Source of the DNA: Emydura subglobosa
Taxonomy: Eukaryota; Chordata; Testudines; Chelidae
Length of the DNA: 64,000 bases
Assembly (NCBI GenBank): GCA_007922225.1
Contig: ML680086.1
Location: 12,314,540-12,378,539, forward strand
Direction: 5' to 3'
The translations under genes and the position numbers were made by a program. The notes under the pieces were generated by a model. The model had not been told where the DNA came from, ran no database searches, and saw nothing but the letters and a program-made list of their open reading frames with translations. Below, piece by piece: positions 24,571 through 37,356 of this stretch (its first letter is position 1; every line of letters starts with the position of its first letter).

Positions 24571-25589
24571 GGTTCTTTGCACTAGGGCAAAGTTTCAAAG
24601 TGGGCCTCAACCCAGTCTCTAAATAGGATTTGTGCATGAAATCACACAGCATGAAATCTACCTACCTAATTTGCTCATGGATACCCTCTTGGCATGCCTT
24701 TGCCTGTACAGGATTCTCTGCAGAAATTTATCCTTGCAAATTTAGGGGCCAGCTGTGAAAATCTGGCCAATCATGTCCTTGTTTATAAAATAGCTTAAAA
24801 TAACCAGTGAAACCTAAAGAAAGGAAATGATTGGTTTTCCTGCTTCTTTCCTGCATTTGGGATTCTTTGCCTCCACTGTCTTGCTGGCACATTGTCAGTA
24901 GGTGTGTATAAACCTCCCTGCCCCACGGAACACATTTTAGTAGTCTGGGATCAATCAAGATCACCACATGGACTTGGGAAGGTAGAGCAGGACCTCCCTG
25001 TTGCAGAGAGGCAGCCCTGGAATTAGCAGGGAGCTCATCAGCAGTAGCTAGGGGAAGCAGCAGCAGCAGAGCAGGGAAAGGCCCATTTGGGACCCCACCT
25101 CTCTGAGTCTGATAGTCACAGACCCCAGGCACCTGCAGACCTTAGAACATCTTACAGTTGGAACGCCCTTCTGTCTGCTGATTGACTATGTGCTCCAGCC
25201 ACCGCTCCACCCTGCCAAATCCCTCTGCCCCACGCCGCAGTCTCACTCACACTGCCCTTCAGGCTGCTCAGCCTTTTTTTTATCTCCATTTCTTTTCTTC
25301 CTTCCTTCTCCAGATTCCTCCTCCTCTTCCTTTTACCCCCCAACTCTTTTGCTCCCACTAGCTCAATCCCTCCTGCCACTTCTCCTCACTGTATCATTGC
25401 CTTCATAATAAAATAAAGATTAAAAATTTGAACAGGCAAACTAAAAGTAGTGCATCAGCATTATTATATTAATAATACTAGCAATGGTACAGGTGTGTTA
25501 GGGGCTGTGTTCTTTCTAATGTTGATTTGAAGGTATGGTGGCCTCCACAGGCCATAATTTGAAGTTGAATTTGCTATGTAGCCACATAG
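24571..25589. other. Unassigned non-coding stretch
   Basis: No gene recognised. A pyrimidine-rich tract at 25260-25400 gives frames rich in serine, leucine and proline on the plus strand and lysine/glutamate on the minus strand; these are composition artefacts. Confidence 0.4.
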
Positions 25590-25680
25590 CACATCTGATG
25601 AAGTGGGTTGCAGCCCATGAAAGCTTATGCCTGCAGAAATTTGTTAGTCTTTAAGGTGCTACAGGACTCTCGTTGTTTTT
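25590..25680 (+). mobile_element. Dispersed retroelement copy (short)
   Basis: ACATCTGATGAAGTGGG, then CATGAAAGCTTATGCCTGC, then TTAGTCTTTAAGGTGCTACAGGACTCTCGTTG. This is the same family as 1249-1480 and 57084-57281, truncated at its 5' side and ending in a short T run. Confidence 0.75.
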
Positions 25681-27099
25681 TTATGTAGCCACAGAAGCAC
25701 GTATTTTTGGTTACCCTTTGAAATTTCAGGAAACAGGTCCCACGTTATGTTTGTTTAGATGGACAGAGAAAACAGTAGGACAGTAGAGTCCAGAAACAAC
25801 ACATACTGGGCTCGGTGCGGAAGAACAATATGAAGATGAAGTATGAAGATCCACCTTTAATCTGAGAAGCACAGATCAAAGCTATCTAGGCACAAAAAAA
25901 AAAAAAAAAATCACAACTCAGGAGGGATTTATATTTTATGCACGCAGTGGTGATAAGTTAATAATTACATAATCACCATAATAAAATAATTAATACACAT
26001 TGTGGTAACTACAGGCAACTATGCTTGATAAAAATCAGCAACACTGTGCCGGCTTCTAGCGTATTATTTCGGGAGAAGTGAGCAAAATTATAGTCTCACC
26101 CTGTGATAAAAAGATGACGTCTTGCATCAGTGACTAAGTTCTGGATAATTTCTGGCAGCCCAGTTCAGTCCTAAAATATTAGTTGAAGTTTCTGAGCCAA
26201 CTCTCAAATTTTAATATGCCTACTAGGTGCTATATTGAAATTGCTCATGCCATGCTGGAGAAGAGACTATCAGTTACTGGGAAGGGAGAGTTGTATTGAT
26301 GCATTTGATAAGGAATCTAAATTAAAGCATAAGAGAAAAGAAAAGCGGACACTATAATATTTAAAAATGGCAAACTAAATAATATATAATTTACAGAAAA
26401 TGACAGGGTAATGCTTGGACTATTTTTAAATCAACAGTAAATTAGAATTAAAAAAACCTCTGATAGGTTTAGCAGATGGTCTGGATCCTAGAATCCAAAC
26501 CCACACACTTTATTTCCTAGTATGCGAAGAACAAAATAATGTTATGCAGCCTGTGTAACTCGGGCCTGAGATTACAGAACATTTGTAGCTATTAAACTTT
26601 GCTGAAGTTAACTTTTAACCAACCCTGAATATACTGGATCTGGAAAATCAGTAACAACGCTAATCCAGCTGGTAAATCAGTAAGAAATAAACTGTCTGAT
26701 ATTTTTGAGCAACTTCCAGATGAAGAAATTGAATACAGCTTCTGTGGAGACAGGTTACAAGTCAGTTCCAGGCTAGGGAGATGGAGAAGATCAGGGAATG
26801 TGATATGCAGGCCACAATCTGTATGGCACCAATTTCTATACGGTCCAAGATGGTCTTGTTTTCTGTATTCATCCATTTCTAATCAAGTGGACACAGTCCC
26901 ATTCACCTTCAACATAAATTCATATAAGCAACTTTTTGTTTGCAAGGATGTGGAAAAGGAAGTGTTCTAAATACTCTCATGAATTTGTCTCTATTCATGC
27001 TGAAAATTTTCATGCAGCCATCTTGAAAGCTCTTTGTGGGACTGAAAATCATCCCTTGGGGGAAGTCATCCAAACAGTGAGCACAAAGATGACTTGCTG
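25681..27099. other. AT-rich stretch with a poly-A run
   Basis: A run of 17 A at 25894-25910 could be the tail of a retroposed sequence, but the DNA before it matches no family I know. The rest, especially 25920-26460, is AT-rich without recognisable features. Confidence 0.4.
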
Positions 27100-27452
27100 T
27101 AGGGTGCATCTACACTAGGAAAACTGGTACCTGTTTTCCAGGATTGGTGCAGCTTCATTGTTGCTTCCATGAGTGTAGACCGGACTCACTGAGTCATGAA
27201 ACCCTCTCTTAGCTGGAAGTGGCTCTCAATACTAGACAGTTCACTCATTATTCACTCATTATTCACTTGCTAGCTGGACTACAGTTGGTGCCAGTTTTCC
27301 AGTGCCAATATCTGTTACATTACATGCAGACTTGGTTCAGAGCAGCTGGGTAAAACACCCGAGTCCTTTCTACAGTAGTGATCATGTTGCTGTCAGCGAT
27401 GGTGCAGCTGCACCACTGCTAAGCAAAGACTACTAATATTTCTAGTGTAAGA
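27100..27452. mobile_element. Possible TIR-type miniature element
   Basis: AGGGTGCATCTACACTAGGAAA at 27101 resembles the terminal motif of the miniature elements at 32577, 34968 and 41705. A candidate partner lies near 27440 (ATTTCTAGTGTAAG). The arms match only loosely, so the boundaries are tentative. An 11-base unit (TCACTCATTAT) is repeated about 2.4 times near 27241-27268. Confidence 0.35.
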
Positions 27453-28439
27453 ATAACTTTCCATGATCGACCATGCATCATGAATAGCAAATTCCAAATA
27501 ATAAATAGTTAAAGAAATAGTGGCAGCAAATAGTTTCCAATCTGTCCACAGACAGAAATATGTTCATGTAAACCATTCATTGAATAGTTTCAAATAATAC
27601 ACAGACATAAAAATGTAATTGCTCACGGATAATTCACAAGTGTCACAGGGGCTCGGCAAAGTCCACTCAGGGACCCTTTTACACTATTTAGGAAAGAGAA
27701 CCTAACGGCCAGAGTGGTGTTAAGAGGTCTTAATGTAACTGAGAATTCAGTTCTGTCTATCAATTGTATGGCTGGTAGTTGGCAGACATGACACTACTCT
27801 CCTTTCACAGTATTTTCCACTGATTATCTTCAAGCAAATCACCTTCAGGAACTAGGAAGGAGCACCAGCTAACATGAGCAAGCCATGAAGCTAAATAAAC
27901 AATTAGTCAGATTATCTAATGCGCCTGGCTTTAATGGGATGGGGGTGGGACAGAGCTAAATAATTGAAGGCATTTTTTGGTTGTTTCTGGGTAGTTTTTA
28001 GTACATCATCCAGGCCATTCCTTGTCTCTCTTGGCAACTTCATACACTTTTCCAGGATGTGAAACTGATAGCCAAAGATATGGATTTTTTGTTTTGGGTG
28101 GGGAAAAGGTTTCATTTCCCATTTATCACTATAGCTAGAATTATTTTTTCGGTGTGCATGATAGGTGCCAGATTGACAGTCCTGGAGACAGAAATCCTGT
28201 TTATCCACAGAAGGGATACAGCTTGGGCAACAGCAGTGCAAGCTTTCCCCACCTTCCTTCATCAGTGGGCCTTTACCATCTCAATGGATGAGGGTAGTTC
28301 AATGTCGAATGCTGATTCAGTCATTGGCTTGTCTGCTGAAATTGCCATTTCACGCCAATTTTGGTGCTTATTTTTAGGATGACGCTTATCCTCCAGGAAA
28401 TAGATTGGCACAGTCAACTTATTTCATGTGATGTAACCC
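27453..28439. other. Unassigned non-coding stretch
   Basis: No gene recognised. Overlapping frames on both strands at 27912-28382 (116 and 107 codons) have no family motif. Confidence 0.4.
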
Positions 28440-29085
28440 TTTGTGCCAGGAACTGTCATATCAAATCAGACCCGTGGTCCATCCAGTCTAGTTTCACGTC
28501 TCCAACGAGGGGCAGCAGCAGATATGCAGAAGAAACACTATAGAAGACAATTATGGAATAACCTGGTCATGAGGTACGTTTCTTCCTTACAGTAATTGGC
28601 TCATGCTCTTGTATTTTATCGCATCTAATGTAACTCAAGGTTCTAATTATCAATATAAATGACTATTAATTTTTTTGAGTTCTTATAAGCACGTGGCCTC
28701 AGTAATGTAATATATGAAGCAATAAGCTCCATAGCTTAGTTATGCATTGCATAAAAAACAAAATTATCTTGTATTGGTTTTAAACTTGTTTCCCTTTCAA
28801 CTTTCGGGAACTTTTCTTTGTTTTGTGTTACAAGAATAGGAGGAACCACTCACTCTACTCTCTCTATAACTAAGTCTTATTGGCTTCATCTCTAAGCTAA
28901 ACACCCCATATCTTTTCTCTCTCTCCATATGGAAGTATTCTGTGCCTCTAAAATCCTTCCTTGCCCATCCCTAAATCTCTTCTATTTCTGCTATATCTGT
29001 TTTTGAGATGGAGTGACAAGTGCTGAACACACTGTTCCAAGTGAGGGTGTGACTTCAATATATGCAATGGCATTAGTGTTACTCT
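28440..29085 (-). mobile_element. Ancient CR1-group LINE 3' remnant
   Basis: The plus-strand wording follows the common reverse-complement CR1-group 3' end: CAGACCCGTGGTCCATCCAG at 28468, then around 28715 a segment with AATAAGCTCCATAGC, then TCCATATGGAAG, then AATCTCTTCTATTTCTGCTATATCTG, then TTTTGAGATGGAGTGACAAG. These correspond to the region encoding the ORF2 C-terminus of an older subfamily than the copy at 16.4 kb. No frame stays open. The assignment comes from remembered consensus, not alignment. Confidence 0.6.
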
Positions 29086-29330
29086 GAAGCAGAATGTTCC
29101 GCAAAAACAATAAAAAGAAAAGTGAACTGAGTATTGTGCATTAAATTACAAATATTTTTCAAGTCTGTGTTTGGAACTGCTCTGAGTTAGAATCTTGTGC
29201 TGCAGTCAATGAAGAGGTTACTCGCTTTTCCCTGAGGCATGGGGGAATGGAATATCACTGTGGAAAGTTGGGTAGAGATATAGTGGAGGCAAAAGAATTC
29301 TTCCCCCAGAAATTAACATGCAATACTCAA
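29086..29330. other. Short unassigned interval
   Basis: No gene or repeat recognised between the CR1 remnant and the next fold-back element. Confidence 0.4.
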
Positions 29331-29402
29331 AGGCTGAATCCTTAGCTAGTATAAATTGTCAGTGGAGTGATGCCAGTTTACATCAGCCATGGAGCTGGCC
29401 CA
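29331..29402. repeat. Fold-back element (ATCTGGCCC type)
   Basis: GGCTGAATCCTTAGCTAGTATAAATTG pairs loosely with CCAGTTTACATCAGCCATGGAGCTGGCC around a GTGGAGTG centre. Same family as 2128-2218 and 61340-61410. Confidence 0.55.
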
Positions 29403-31690
29403 TAATCTGGATTTTCATTATTCAGGATAAGGCCAGTCACACAGATGTTGAATGCTTTGATTAGTGAAAGAAACCTGGCTGCAGTTCTAGTTGGAGAGAA
29501 CATGGGATTCATGAAACTTTAGGAAGGTTATAGCAAGAGTTGCCTTGAGATTGCTCATTCCACCCCTGCTTTTTGTTTTGTTTTCGTTGGCTCGCTAGAA
29601 ATGTTTTCACTCTTTTCCAGGTGCAGAGTTAAATAGCAGGCCACTCTCAAAAGTTCTTCTTTCACATATCCACTTGCATTATTGATTTCTGTGTTCATCA
29701 TGCTCTTTGAATTTGACTGTGTTTGGACTTGTGGTAGATGTGTTTGAAAATGTCTAGAAAGGACCAGACTACAAAGCCATGGGAGGATGATTATTTGGAA
29801 CCCTTTATGTTAGAGATAGGATTGAATCAGAACAGTATATCCAAATTCAAATTTTGTAGCTCTTGCTCATATTTCAAATATAATGACCCTAAATCCAAGC
29901 ACTCCTGGACCTTGGAGGAATTCAGATACAGATACAAACTTCATAGCTTGGACTTATATCCAGTCTGTCTGCTACTAATAAGACATTTCACATGTCCACC
30001 TCCAAAGATGTTTTTCTATCTGTATCCATCAATCAAAACCACATGTTCAAGTTCCCATATGAGGCCTTCTAAAATGTAGGTTATGAACGAAAGGAAAACT
30101 GTGACATGAATAGACAACAGAAAATATACTTTAATCTTCGAACAAGAAATATTTGTGATCAGAAAACAAAATGGTACATCACATTGTTCTTTTTGGATGA
30201 GTAAAAATCAGATACAACCTCCAAAATCCCTGTGGTCTCCTCCTGGGCTTGACTCTCTTCTTACTTGCACCAATTTCACCCAGTGACTCCATTGACTTTA
30301 TAGCTTACTCTTGACTTAGAGTGATGTTAAATGAGAAGGAAGTCAGGCCCATATTGTGTCAGAGCAAGAGCAAGTCTGTTTACCTCTCGGGCTTGAGATG
30401 TTACTTGGATGAACATACTTTGGAGAAGGAAATGTATAAGAACTGAGCAGGAAGCAAATTAGATGAACATTTCAAACACAGAAAAAATTAAAATAGAAAA
30501 TCACTGATATTTCAAAGAGGACTGTATAGTTTTGAAGACTGATAATAGCTAGAATGAGATTCAGGTCTGTAATACCACAATCTGATAGCAATCATGTGAA
30601 ATGGTTGATGTAGGCTAGACTCTGGATTGAATCCAGGTGTATCACCATCACAAAAAAGCAGGGGCCAAGGACTTAGTTGGCCATAATCATTAGAAGTGGA
30701 TCTACCTAAGAGATGGATTTTTTTGGCACACTGATACTCATGCTGCTCTTGTTGCACCTGTGCTTTGTCTTTCCTATGGGTGTCTCCAAAATACAAAATA
30801 GAAAAAAAGATTATTCTTCATTCAGTGATATTTGTTCAGCATCAATTGTATATCTTAAGGTGTTCAAGTTTGTCCTAGTTCAGCCTTTCTTCTCATAATC
30901 TACTAGGAAATAGTCTAGTGGGAATTTTTTAATATCACCCTTTTGCCTTTAGCTCTCTGATTTTGATTATGCATTGCATCATGGGTGAAATTTGGGTTAA
31001 AGATAATTGTAAATATGGTATTGATATTAAATGATGTTTTCCCAACATTGCAATAATGCTTGTTTTGTTTGCTGGAGAGTTTATTACTTTTTGATCAATA
31101 GCATATGAGATTTGTGAGGGAAATTAGCATAGTGAATAACAATTAGGAGAAAAATCAATGGCATTCAGACAAATAAGTGACTTGAAAAAGTCCCATAGGT
31201 ACACAAACACTCACAGAGATTCTTTAAAGTGTAATACATCTCATTTAGAATTCCAGAAGAGGGGGAGGGCTATCTGGATCAGAACTAAAACTGATGGAGC
31301 TACAATTGCACTATTGTGGGACTATTTGTTACTGCTTATTGTTTCTAACAGCTAGAGTATATGATTCTATTTTAAGTATTGCCCCAGGGATCTCCTCTCT
31401 CTTCCAACCCCCTTTTCTCCTAAAGTCTGCACCTGTCTCCTCTCTGGAGGATGCCTCCGTAGTGCCTCTTGTCTCCCATTTGAGGAGCCTCCTTCCCCAC
31501 TCCAAATTAAATTGCTTCTCCTGTTGCTTTTGAGGACATGGAAAGGTTGAGTTCCTTCTGCCTCTACAATCCAGGAGTAGTGGCAGTGTTGCTCCTCAAG
31601 GTGAATCAGAGCAGGTCTCCCTCTTTGCTGATCCCCTTGAGTTGATTTGGTTCCTCCAGTATGCTGTCTCTTTCCAGCCACATTGTTAGC
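29403..31690. other. Unassigned non-coding stretch
   Basis: About 2.3 kb without a recognised gene or repeat. Frames of 94-113 codons have no motif. Overlapping frames at 31294-31681 on both strands are uninformative. Confidence 0.4.
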
Positions 31691-32570
31691 TCAGGGGAGG
31701 TGTGTCAAGGTGAGCTGGCCCCCTGAAAGGGTTGAGGGATGCACATGTAAGAGATGTGGACTGCATCCCTAGGTGCAGGCAATGAGTGAAGTCACTTGAC
31801 AAGGGCTCAGGTGACTAGGAGCTGGGCCTTGATAAGAGCAGACTTGGGAGAGAAAAGGACATTGGAAAGAATCCTGTAGCAAGAAGAGAGGTAACACCAA
31901 TGAAGGGTTAGCTGCTGTAGTGCTGGCAAAGGAGGTAGCTGAGATCCTGAAGTCTGAAGAGACTTGGAGGGAGAGTCCATGGAGCAGAACCTGACCTTAG
32001 ACTCTGATGAGCTAGGAAAACCCAGTGAAGTTTACAATACAGGCCAAAGAAGGAAGGCTGTGGGGATTTCCTCTTTCAAGGGAAGAGAAGCTTGAGCTCA
32101 AGAAGGAAGACAGCAAGTATAGGAAGAGGCCCTGGGAAGTAGAAGTAGGGCAGACTGAGTCTACAGGGGTGGATGGGCCAAGTTTGTAGGGGTCCCTGGC
32201 TGGGGACCCAGAGTAGAGAGTGGATGTGGTTCACCATCTATTGACACCTAAGGAGGGTGATGTAAAGGGGAGAAAGGCTGAGCCCAGGAGGAATGGAAGT
32301 TGAGCCCAGGAAGAGAAAGATGGACCATAGCCTGTGCACCTGGGATGAAAGACGGCTGTTTTCCTTTGGACTTTGGTTGCCCTGGAAGGGGTTGGACTTT
32401 GACTTAGCTGGACAACAAAGCCACCTCAGTGACCTGATCATGTTAACAACCCACTTCACATGCAACTCCCAGATAGGTGGATTGTGCAGTGTAATCCTAC
32501 AGAAAGCAGTCTGGAAAAGAGCTGCAGAAAAAAGGATGGTCCTAGCAGGAATTGCTCTGTCTGGCTAAAG
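31691..32570. other. Purine-rich block, possible unclassified repeat
   Basis: The plus strand is markedly purine-rich (GAAGAGAGG, GGGAGAGAAAAGG and similar) with phrases such as GGCTGGGGACCCAGAGTAGAG at 32200 that recall unclassified turtle LTR-like repeats. No ends, duplications or protein motif could be fixed. Confidence 0.25.
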
Positions 32571-32576
32571 ACCAAG

Positions 32577-32868
32577 GCCCTGTCTACACTTACCTATGAG
32601 ATTCGGCGGCAGTCTACGTTAGTTATGCAAAGTACACAAAAAACTTGCTTAACTCCCATCGACTGCTGAGCTTCTCTTCTGCACTCCGTCTGCACTACAC
32701 TGCGCCGTGCAGCGTTCCCGTCAACGCAGCACTACGCTACTTTTGTAGCTGGTCTTAGTACGTCGATTTCTGGATCGACTAAGCGGGTCTGCACTGACCA
32801 CTCAGTTGATCCAGAAAAATTGATCTGACAACGGCGAATTTGCCTCCGTCAGTGTAGCCGTAGCCCAA
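32577..32868. mobile_element. Miniature TIR transposon
   Basis: The left end GGCCCTGTCTACACTTAC and the reverse complement of the right end (GGGCTACGGCTACACTGACGG) form an imperfect terminal inverted repeat. Inside, GTCGATTTCTGGATCGACT and GTTGATCCAGAAAAATTGATC are further paired segments. There is no coding capacity. It contains several CpG sites, unlike its neighbours, which suggests it is fairly young. The superfamily is undetermined because no clear target duplication is seen. Confidence 0.6.
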
Positions 32869-34966
32869 GAAAGGTGGCTGACGAAGGCGAGGAGAGAGAG
32901 CCTCTGGGGCTGCAGTCCATGTGGGGCAAAAGCTTTGCTTTGTTTGGATGTTTTCCCCTAAAATTTGACGTTAAACCACAGATTGTACCCAGAGCCAAGT
33001 GCCTTAGATGAACTTGGGTGATCATCTGCCAGACTTCCTGGGCTGGGTTGAGAGCCCACCAGATCATGGGAGAAGTTGGTTCAACTGCAGGCAGATGGGC
33101 AGGAGATTGTGACAGTCCTATCACTACTGATGGCTCTCTGGGAATTCTATGTCCTTGAACACATCAAATCTCCACAGAATCCCCACTGTCCAGGTCTCAA
33201 AAGCTGTCTCTGCCCTCACTACCCCATTGGTGTGCCAAAATCGCGACCCAAGAGGGACTTGTCTAGAAGTGAAAGACTCTAGTGATTCAATCTCTGACTG
33301 CTGTGCTGGGAAAGTCAACAAAGGGGACAATCTGTGCTAATTGTGACAGTGCTATCAGCAATGCCCGCAGCTGGTCACTAGAAGCTGGAGCAAGACTCCC
33401 AAACTCATTACACATTAGCCACCAGATGATTGGTAACAATTTTCAGTCACTAGCACCCTGAGACACAGTCAAAGATCCTGTGGCTTTTCCTGGGAAACAG
33501 AGGGTGATATAGAAAAAATCATTGTCCTGTGATTCAGTAGCTGATAAAGAGCTTGTGTCTTGTATTTTCTAAGGGGTTCTATAGAGAAAACTGGGACCCA
33601 GTACTCTGTTTTTGGACAAATAGCTAGATGTTTGCATTCAAGCTACAAATATCTCAGTATCTGAAAGCTCTGCTCTCCTGCAGACCTGTTCAGGAATCGA
33701 TGTTTAGAATAATGGCCCTGCTTGCCTCTGAATTGAGCTGGTTAATAACCATTGCTGGGGAAATCAATCAGTTCTATGATATCTTATTACTTACGCTAAT
33801 TTAATCACAGGGAACGGATCATTGCTTCAGTTCGGAGGGCAAAGTGAGTGTGGGTGGGTGGGATGGTGCTGGGGAAGGAAGAGGGGGTGTGGAGACTCAA
33901 TGAATTGGAGCGCACAACTGAAAAAATTAAAGTCACAATGTGTGTGTGTTTGGGGTGAGGGGGAGAGAATCCTTCACAATGACAGAATGTTTTGAGATCT
34001 CTTTCTATTGTCCAGTTTTCTGCTTGTCTCAGCCTTATGTGGTGGAGAAACTGGTAGATTGTGATATATAATAGCTTACCCCCTGACCTGTCTGGCTTTA
34101 CAAATGATAAAACAGGAGGATCACAAAGGAAAAAAATTAACCAACCAACCAAAAAAAGAAGTCACTTCCACCAAAAATACTTGGTGTCTGTTTTGGGGCT
34201 GTCTCTGGGACACCTAGCTTATCCAGGGGAAAGGTAAATGCAGATAAATTGTTCACATCATGAGTCTTTGTTGCATGGTAATTAAAAACAGAGAAACAGT
34301 GGCTGAAGTAGGTGTCTACAGAAGTAAGTATAGATCACCTAATATACATATGCAAAGATTGTAAAAATTTACCAGCCTCATCACAAGATCTACTTGCCTG
34401 TCCTTTTCCATGGTTCTGATCACATAAAATGCCTCTTTCACAGGAACTCTATCCACTTGCTTCAGGCTTTAAGTAGGAGAAATGGGTCTGCTGCAAGGGG
34501 GCTTTCCAGACAGATAAATCCGATATGCAATTAAAGAATATGATTTTTTTTTCTGGGCAAAGGAGTCTTCACATCCTGAGTGCAGGCTTTAATCCCCACA
34601 GGGAATCTCAGAATAACCCACTCACACAAGTGGAAGCAATGAGTAAGTAAGGAGTAAAAAAAAGCATGCAAGTGGACAGTCAGAACATCAGCCATGAGCA
34701 GTCCAACCTCAAGGGTTTCAGTGAAACTAGCAAAGGATAAGGAAGTAAAAAAAATGGGAAAGAGAGAAACAGCTCCATTGCAAATAGACTAATATGATCA
34801 ACCTCTCCTGCCTCCAGTCCAGCCTGTCCCCTCAAGCACCTCCCTGAATTGATCTCCCTTATGCAAAGAAACTTGAAGCACACAGTATGTTATCTAGGAC
34901 TACTGAGTATTCAGTTAACGAAAAAGGTGAAAAATTTCCAGTGTCTGTGCCTAAAATCAGGCAACT
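32869..34966. other. Unassigned non-coding stretch
   Basis: No gene recognised. The minus-strand 115-codon frame (33805-34152) overlaps low-complexity GGTGGGTGGG and GTGTGTGTG patches. 33690-33815 is repeat-free with several TAAT motifs. Confidence 0.4.
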
Positions 34967-35256
34967 AAGGGTACATCTAGATTGCAGTCATAGGCTCTGA
35001 GTGCAGTTCAAGTAGACATACCTGAATTGACTTTCATCTTGCTAACTCAGGTCCCAGAACAGCGACACCACCTCAATGGGGGCTGTACAAGGTTGCCTGG
35101 AGCCCTGGTTAGTTACTCTTGGAGCTTACCCGTGTTTCAGTGCGCTCTGTCACAGCTTCACTACTCCAGGACTGAACTAGTTAGGCTAAAGCTAGGGTGG
35201 GTATGTCTGCCTGAGCCTCCATCGTGCCCTGTGATGGCAGCCTAGACACACCCTAA
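34967..35256. mobile_element. Miniature TIR transposon (GGGTACATCTA type)
   Basis: AGGGTACATCTAGATTGCAG at 34968 pairs, with about 13 of 20 matches, with the reverse complement of the right end (AGGGTGTGTCTAGGCTGCCA). The interior ends with GCTAAAGCTAGGGTGGGTATGTCTG, which resembles the subterminal part of a turtle miniature transposon family. No coding sequence. Confidence 0.6.
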
Positions 35257-37119
35257 AGACACATTTAAAGTCAATGGTCTGATTTTTCAAAGGCCCTGAT
35301 TTCTTGTGGATCCCACTGATCTCATAGGACTTTTCTCAAGTGGTGGGGTTAAGAAAGAAGGATTACAAAGCAGAAAAATGGTAGTCTCTCAGGAGGGATG
35401 GAATCTCTTTAAAGGTTGACGTTTGTTGCAATTTACCCTAAACTGTAGGAAATGTTTACTCCGATCCACTAAAGTTTTGTCCACGTCAGTGAAAATGCAA
35501 TTTGTTAGAGTACATGCTGACAAGCACAATTCTGACCTTTTGTGGACATGGACAGTCCCTTTTTAAAAAACTAATGGATCGTGCTTACCTTAAGGGACTA
35601 TTGCTCATTATTTTGCAATTAGTCTGAAGTCAGTGGTACCACTCGTGGAATTAGATGTGTGCTGCTCAGCAGGTTTGTCACTTGCAATGGGGCAGAGGGG
35701 GCAATTGGCCCCCACAAGGCCTTGGCTTGCCCCCACTCCCAGACTTTTTGTTCCACAGCGCTGGCCGGCAAGGAGCTATCTTCCCCAGGAGATACAGGAG
35801 CTGAGCTCCTAATCACCTCATTGTCAGCACCAATTCCCTCTCCCTGCTGGCCAGACGGGAAACAGCAGAGACATCCTGGGCTGGAGCTGAGTCTGGAGAG
35901 AGCCAGGCCTCAATTCCTGCCCTGGGCTGGTCCTCGGTGAGAGCTCCTTCCCCGCACATGGCATGCCGCCCTGACCCTTGGAGATGGGACTGGCCTGCCT
36001 ATCCCCCAAGAACAGCCATGGCCTCAGCAGGGAGGTAGAAGGGGGGATGCCGACACAATTTTGTTCCCCCAGAACTTTTGTGAAATAATGCTTCTGCTAC
36101 TCAGCAAGAATAACAGAGCCAGAAACTGGCCAATAGTCGTACAAATGCATAGACTGCCCAGCAGATAACACAGGCCTCCACCATGATGAAAACAAGTAAA
36201 TTTCATGTACAAGCACCTAACACTAGTGCTTTCTGCATTTTTAACTGCTGCACAAACCGTATCTAATCCATTTTACTAACTAGTAAATGAACTAACACCA
36301 TTGTAGCCTTGCTGAAATAAATAAATTAAAACTGTGAATTAGAGTAACCACCTTTTGATGGTTTCTATCATTCATATTGCTTTAAGAAGCTTTTTTACTC
36401 CAGCAGTTGAAGGACACATCTCCTTGTGCCCCAGGGAAGACTGGCAAATGTTTTTATTGGCCTTTTATTTTTGTATCATGTTTACTTTATATTTTTCCCT
36501 CTTAGGAAGTTTATTTTCAGTAATGCAATTGGCAAACTTCTAAAGCAGTAAATGAGCAAGGGAAATTGTCAAATCTTATTGACAAGACTGAGTAGCAGTT
36601 TAAACTTGGGGTTTTCCAAAGGGTTCTGTGTTGGCTTAATTCTCCTTCCACAGAAGTCGATAGGAATTCTACCTTGGATTTCAATGGGAGAAGAGTTAGG
36701 CCAATGCTGAGCACTTTTGAAAATTCCACCCACAATACAAAGTCTTTTTGCACTAAGAGTTAAATTTAGCTCCCTTCCCTACAGCCACAAAAGGCCCCTT
36801 GCCAGTAGAAGTCCTTTTTCCAACTTTCAGGGGCCTGGGATCTGGATGATGGGAGGAAGGGGGAAAGCAGAGGGAGCACATCCACAGTGTGGTGCAGAGT
36901 CCAGTTTTGTGTGTCAATGCCACTGTATCTTCCCCAAGTTGAAGGGCTGCGTAATGCTTTACGGAGTTTACTCTGCAGCCTTGAGGTGGGATGGATTCCT
37001 CCCCTTCCAATCCTCTCTATCACATGTGCATCACCCCACTGCCCAAGACAGCTGCTTAGGCTGGGAGCTGGATTCTATGTTTGATCTTAAAAGTGCTACA
37101 CCAGTGGTAACCAAACTAT
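35257..37119. other. Unassigned stretch with one fold-back
   Basis: A fold-back member lies at 36632-36728 (TTCTCCTTCCACAGAAGTCG against TTTCAATGGGAGAAG). The GC-rich part 35640-36020 has overlapping frames on both strands but no motif. Overlapping frames at 36717-37136, up to 139 codons, have no motif. Confidence 0.4.
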
Positions 37120-37356
37120 TGTCCAGCTCATTTTAACTGAGCTAGCATGGGTAAAAATAGCAGTGAAGATGTAGTGGCATGGACTCAGGTGTGGGCTAAC
37201 ATACCAAAAGTCCCAGACAGACTCGCACAGCCCATGCTGGAGCCCATGCTACCATATCCTCATTGCTATTTTTAGCCATGCTAGCCAGATTCAAGTGAGA
37301 GTAGGCCTACCCTTGCTACAATCGCACCTCTGACTGCAGTGTAGACATGCCCACTC
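37120..37356. mobile_element. Fold-back miniature transposon
   Basis: Two arms of about 58 bases, 37139-37196 and 37229-37287, are inverted copies of each other. They share GCTAGCATGG, TAAAAATAGCA and CATG(G/C) segments, and a loop of about 30 bases separates them. The right end, CTGCAGTGTAGACATGCCC at 37335, is the same terminal motif as in 34967-35256. The left terminus is decayed. The transcript would form a long hairpin. Confidence 0.7.

Noticed and set aside
25894..25910. Poly-A tail of a processed pseudogene
   Set aside because: Upstream sequence shows no coding similarity, and no target duplication was found.
31691..32570. LTR retroelement
   Set aside because: Purine-rich and reminiscent of turtle repeats, but no TG...CA ends, duplications or proteins could be fixed; left as an unassigned block.
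36717..37136. Overlapping 139- and 85-codon frames on both strands
   Set aside because: Open on both strands in several phases, which reflects composition, and no motif is seen.
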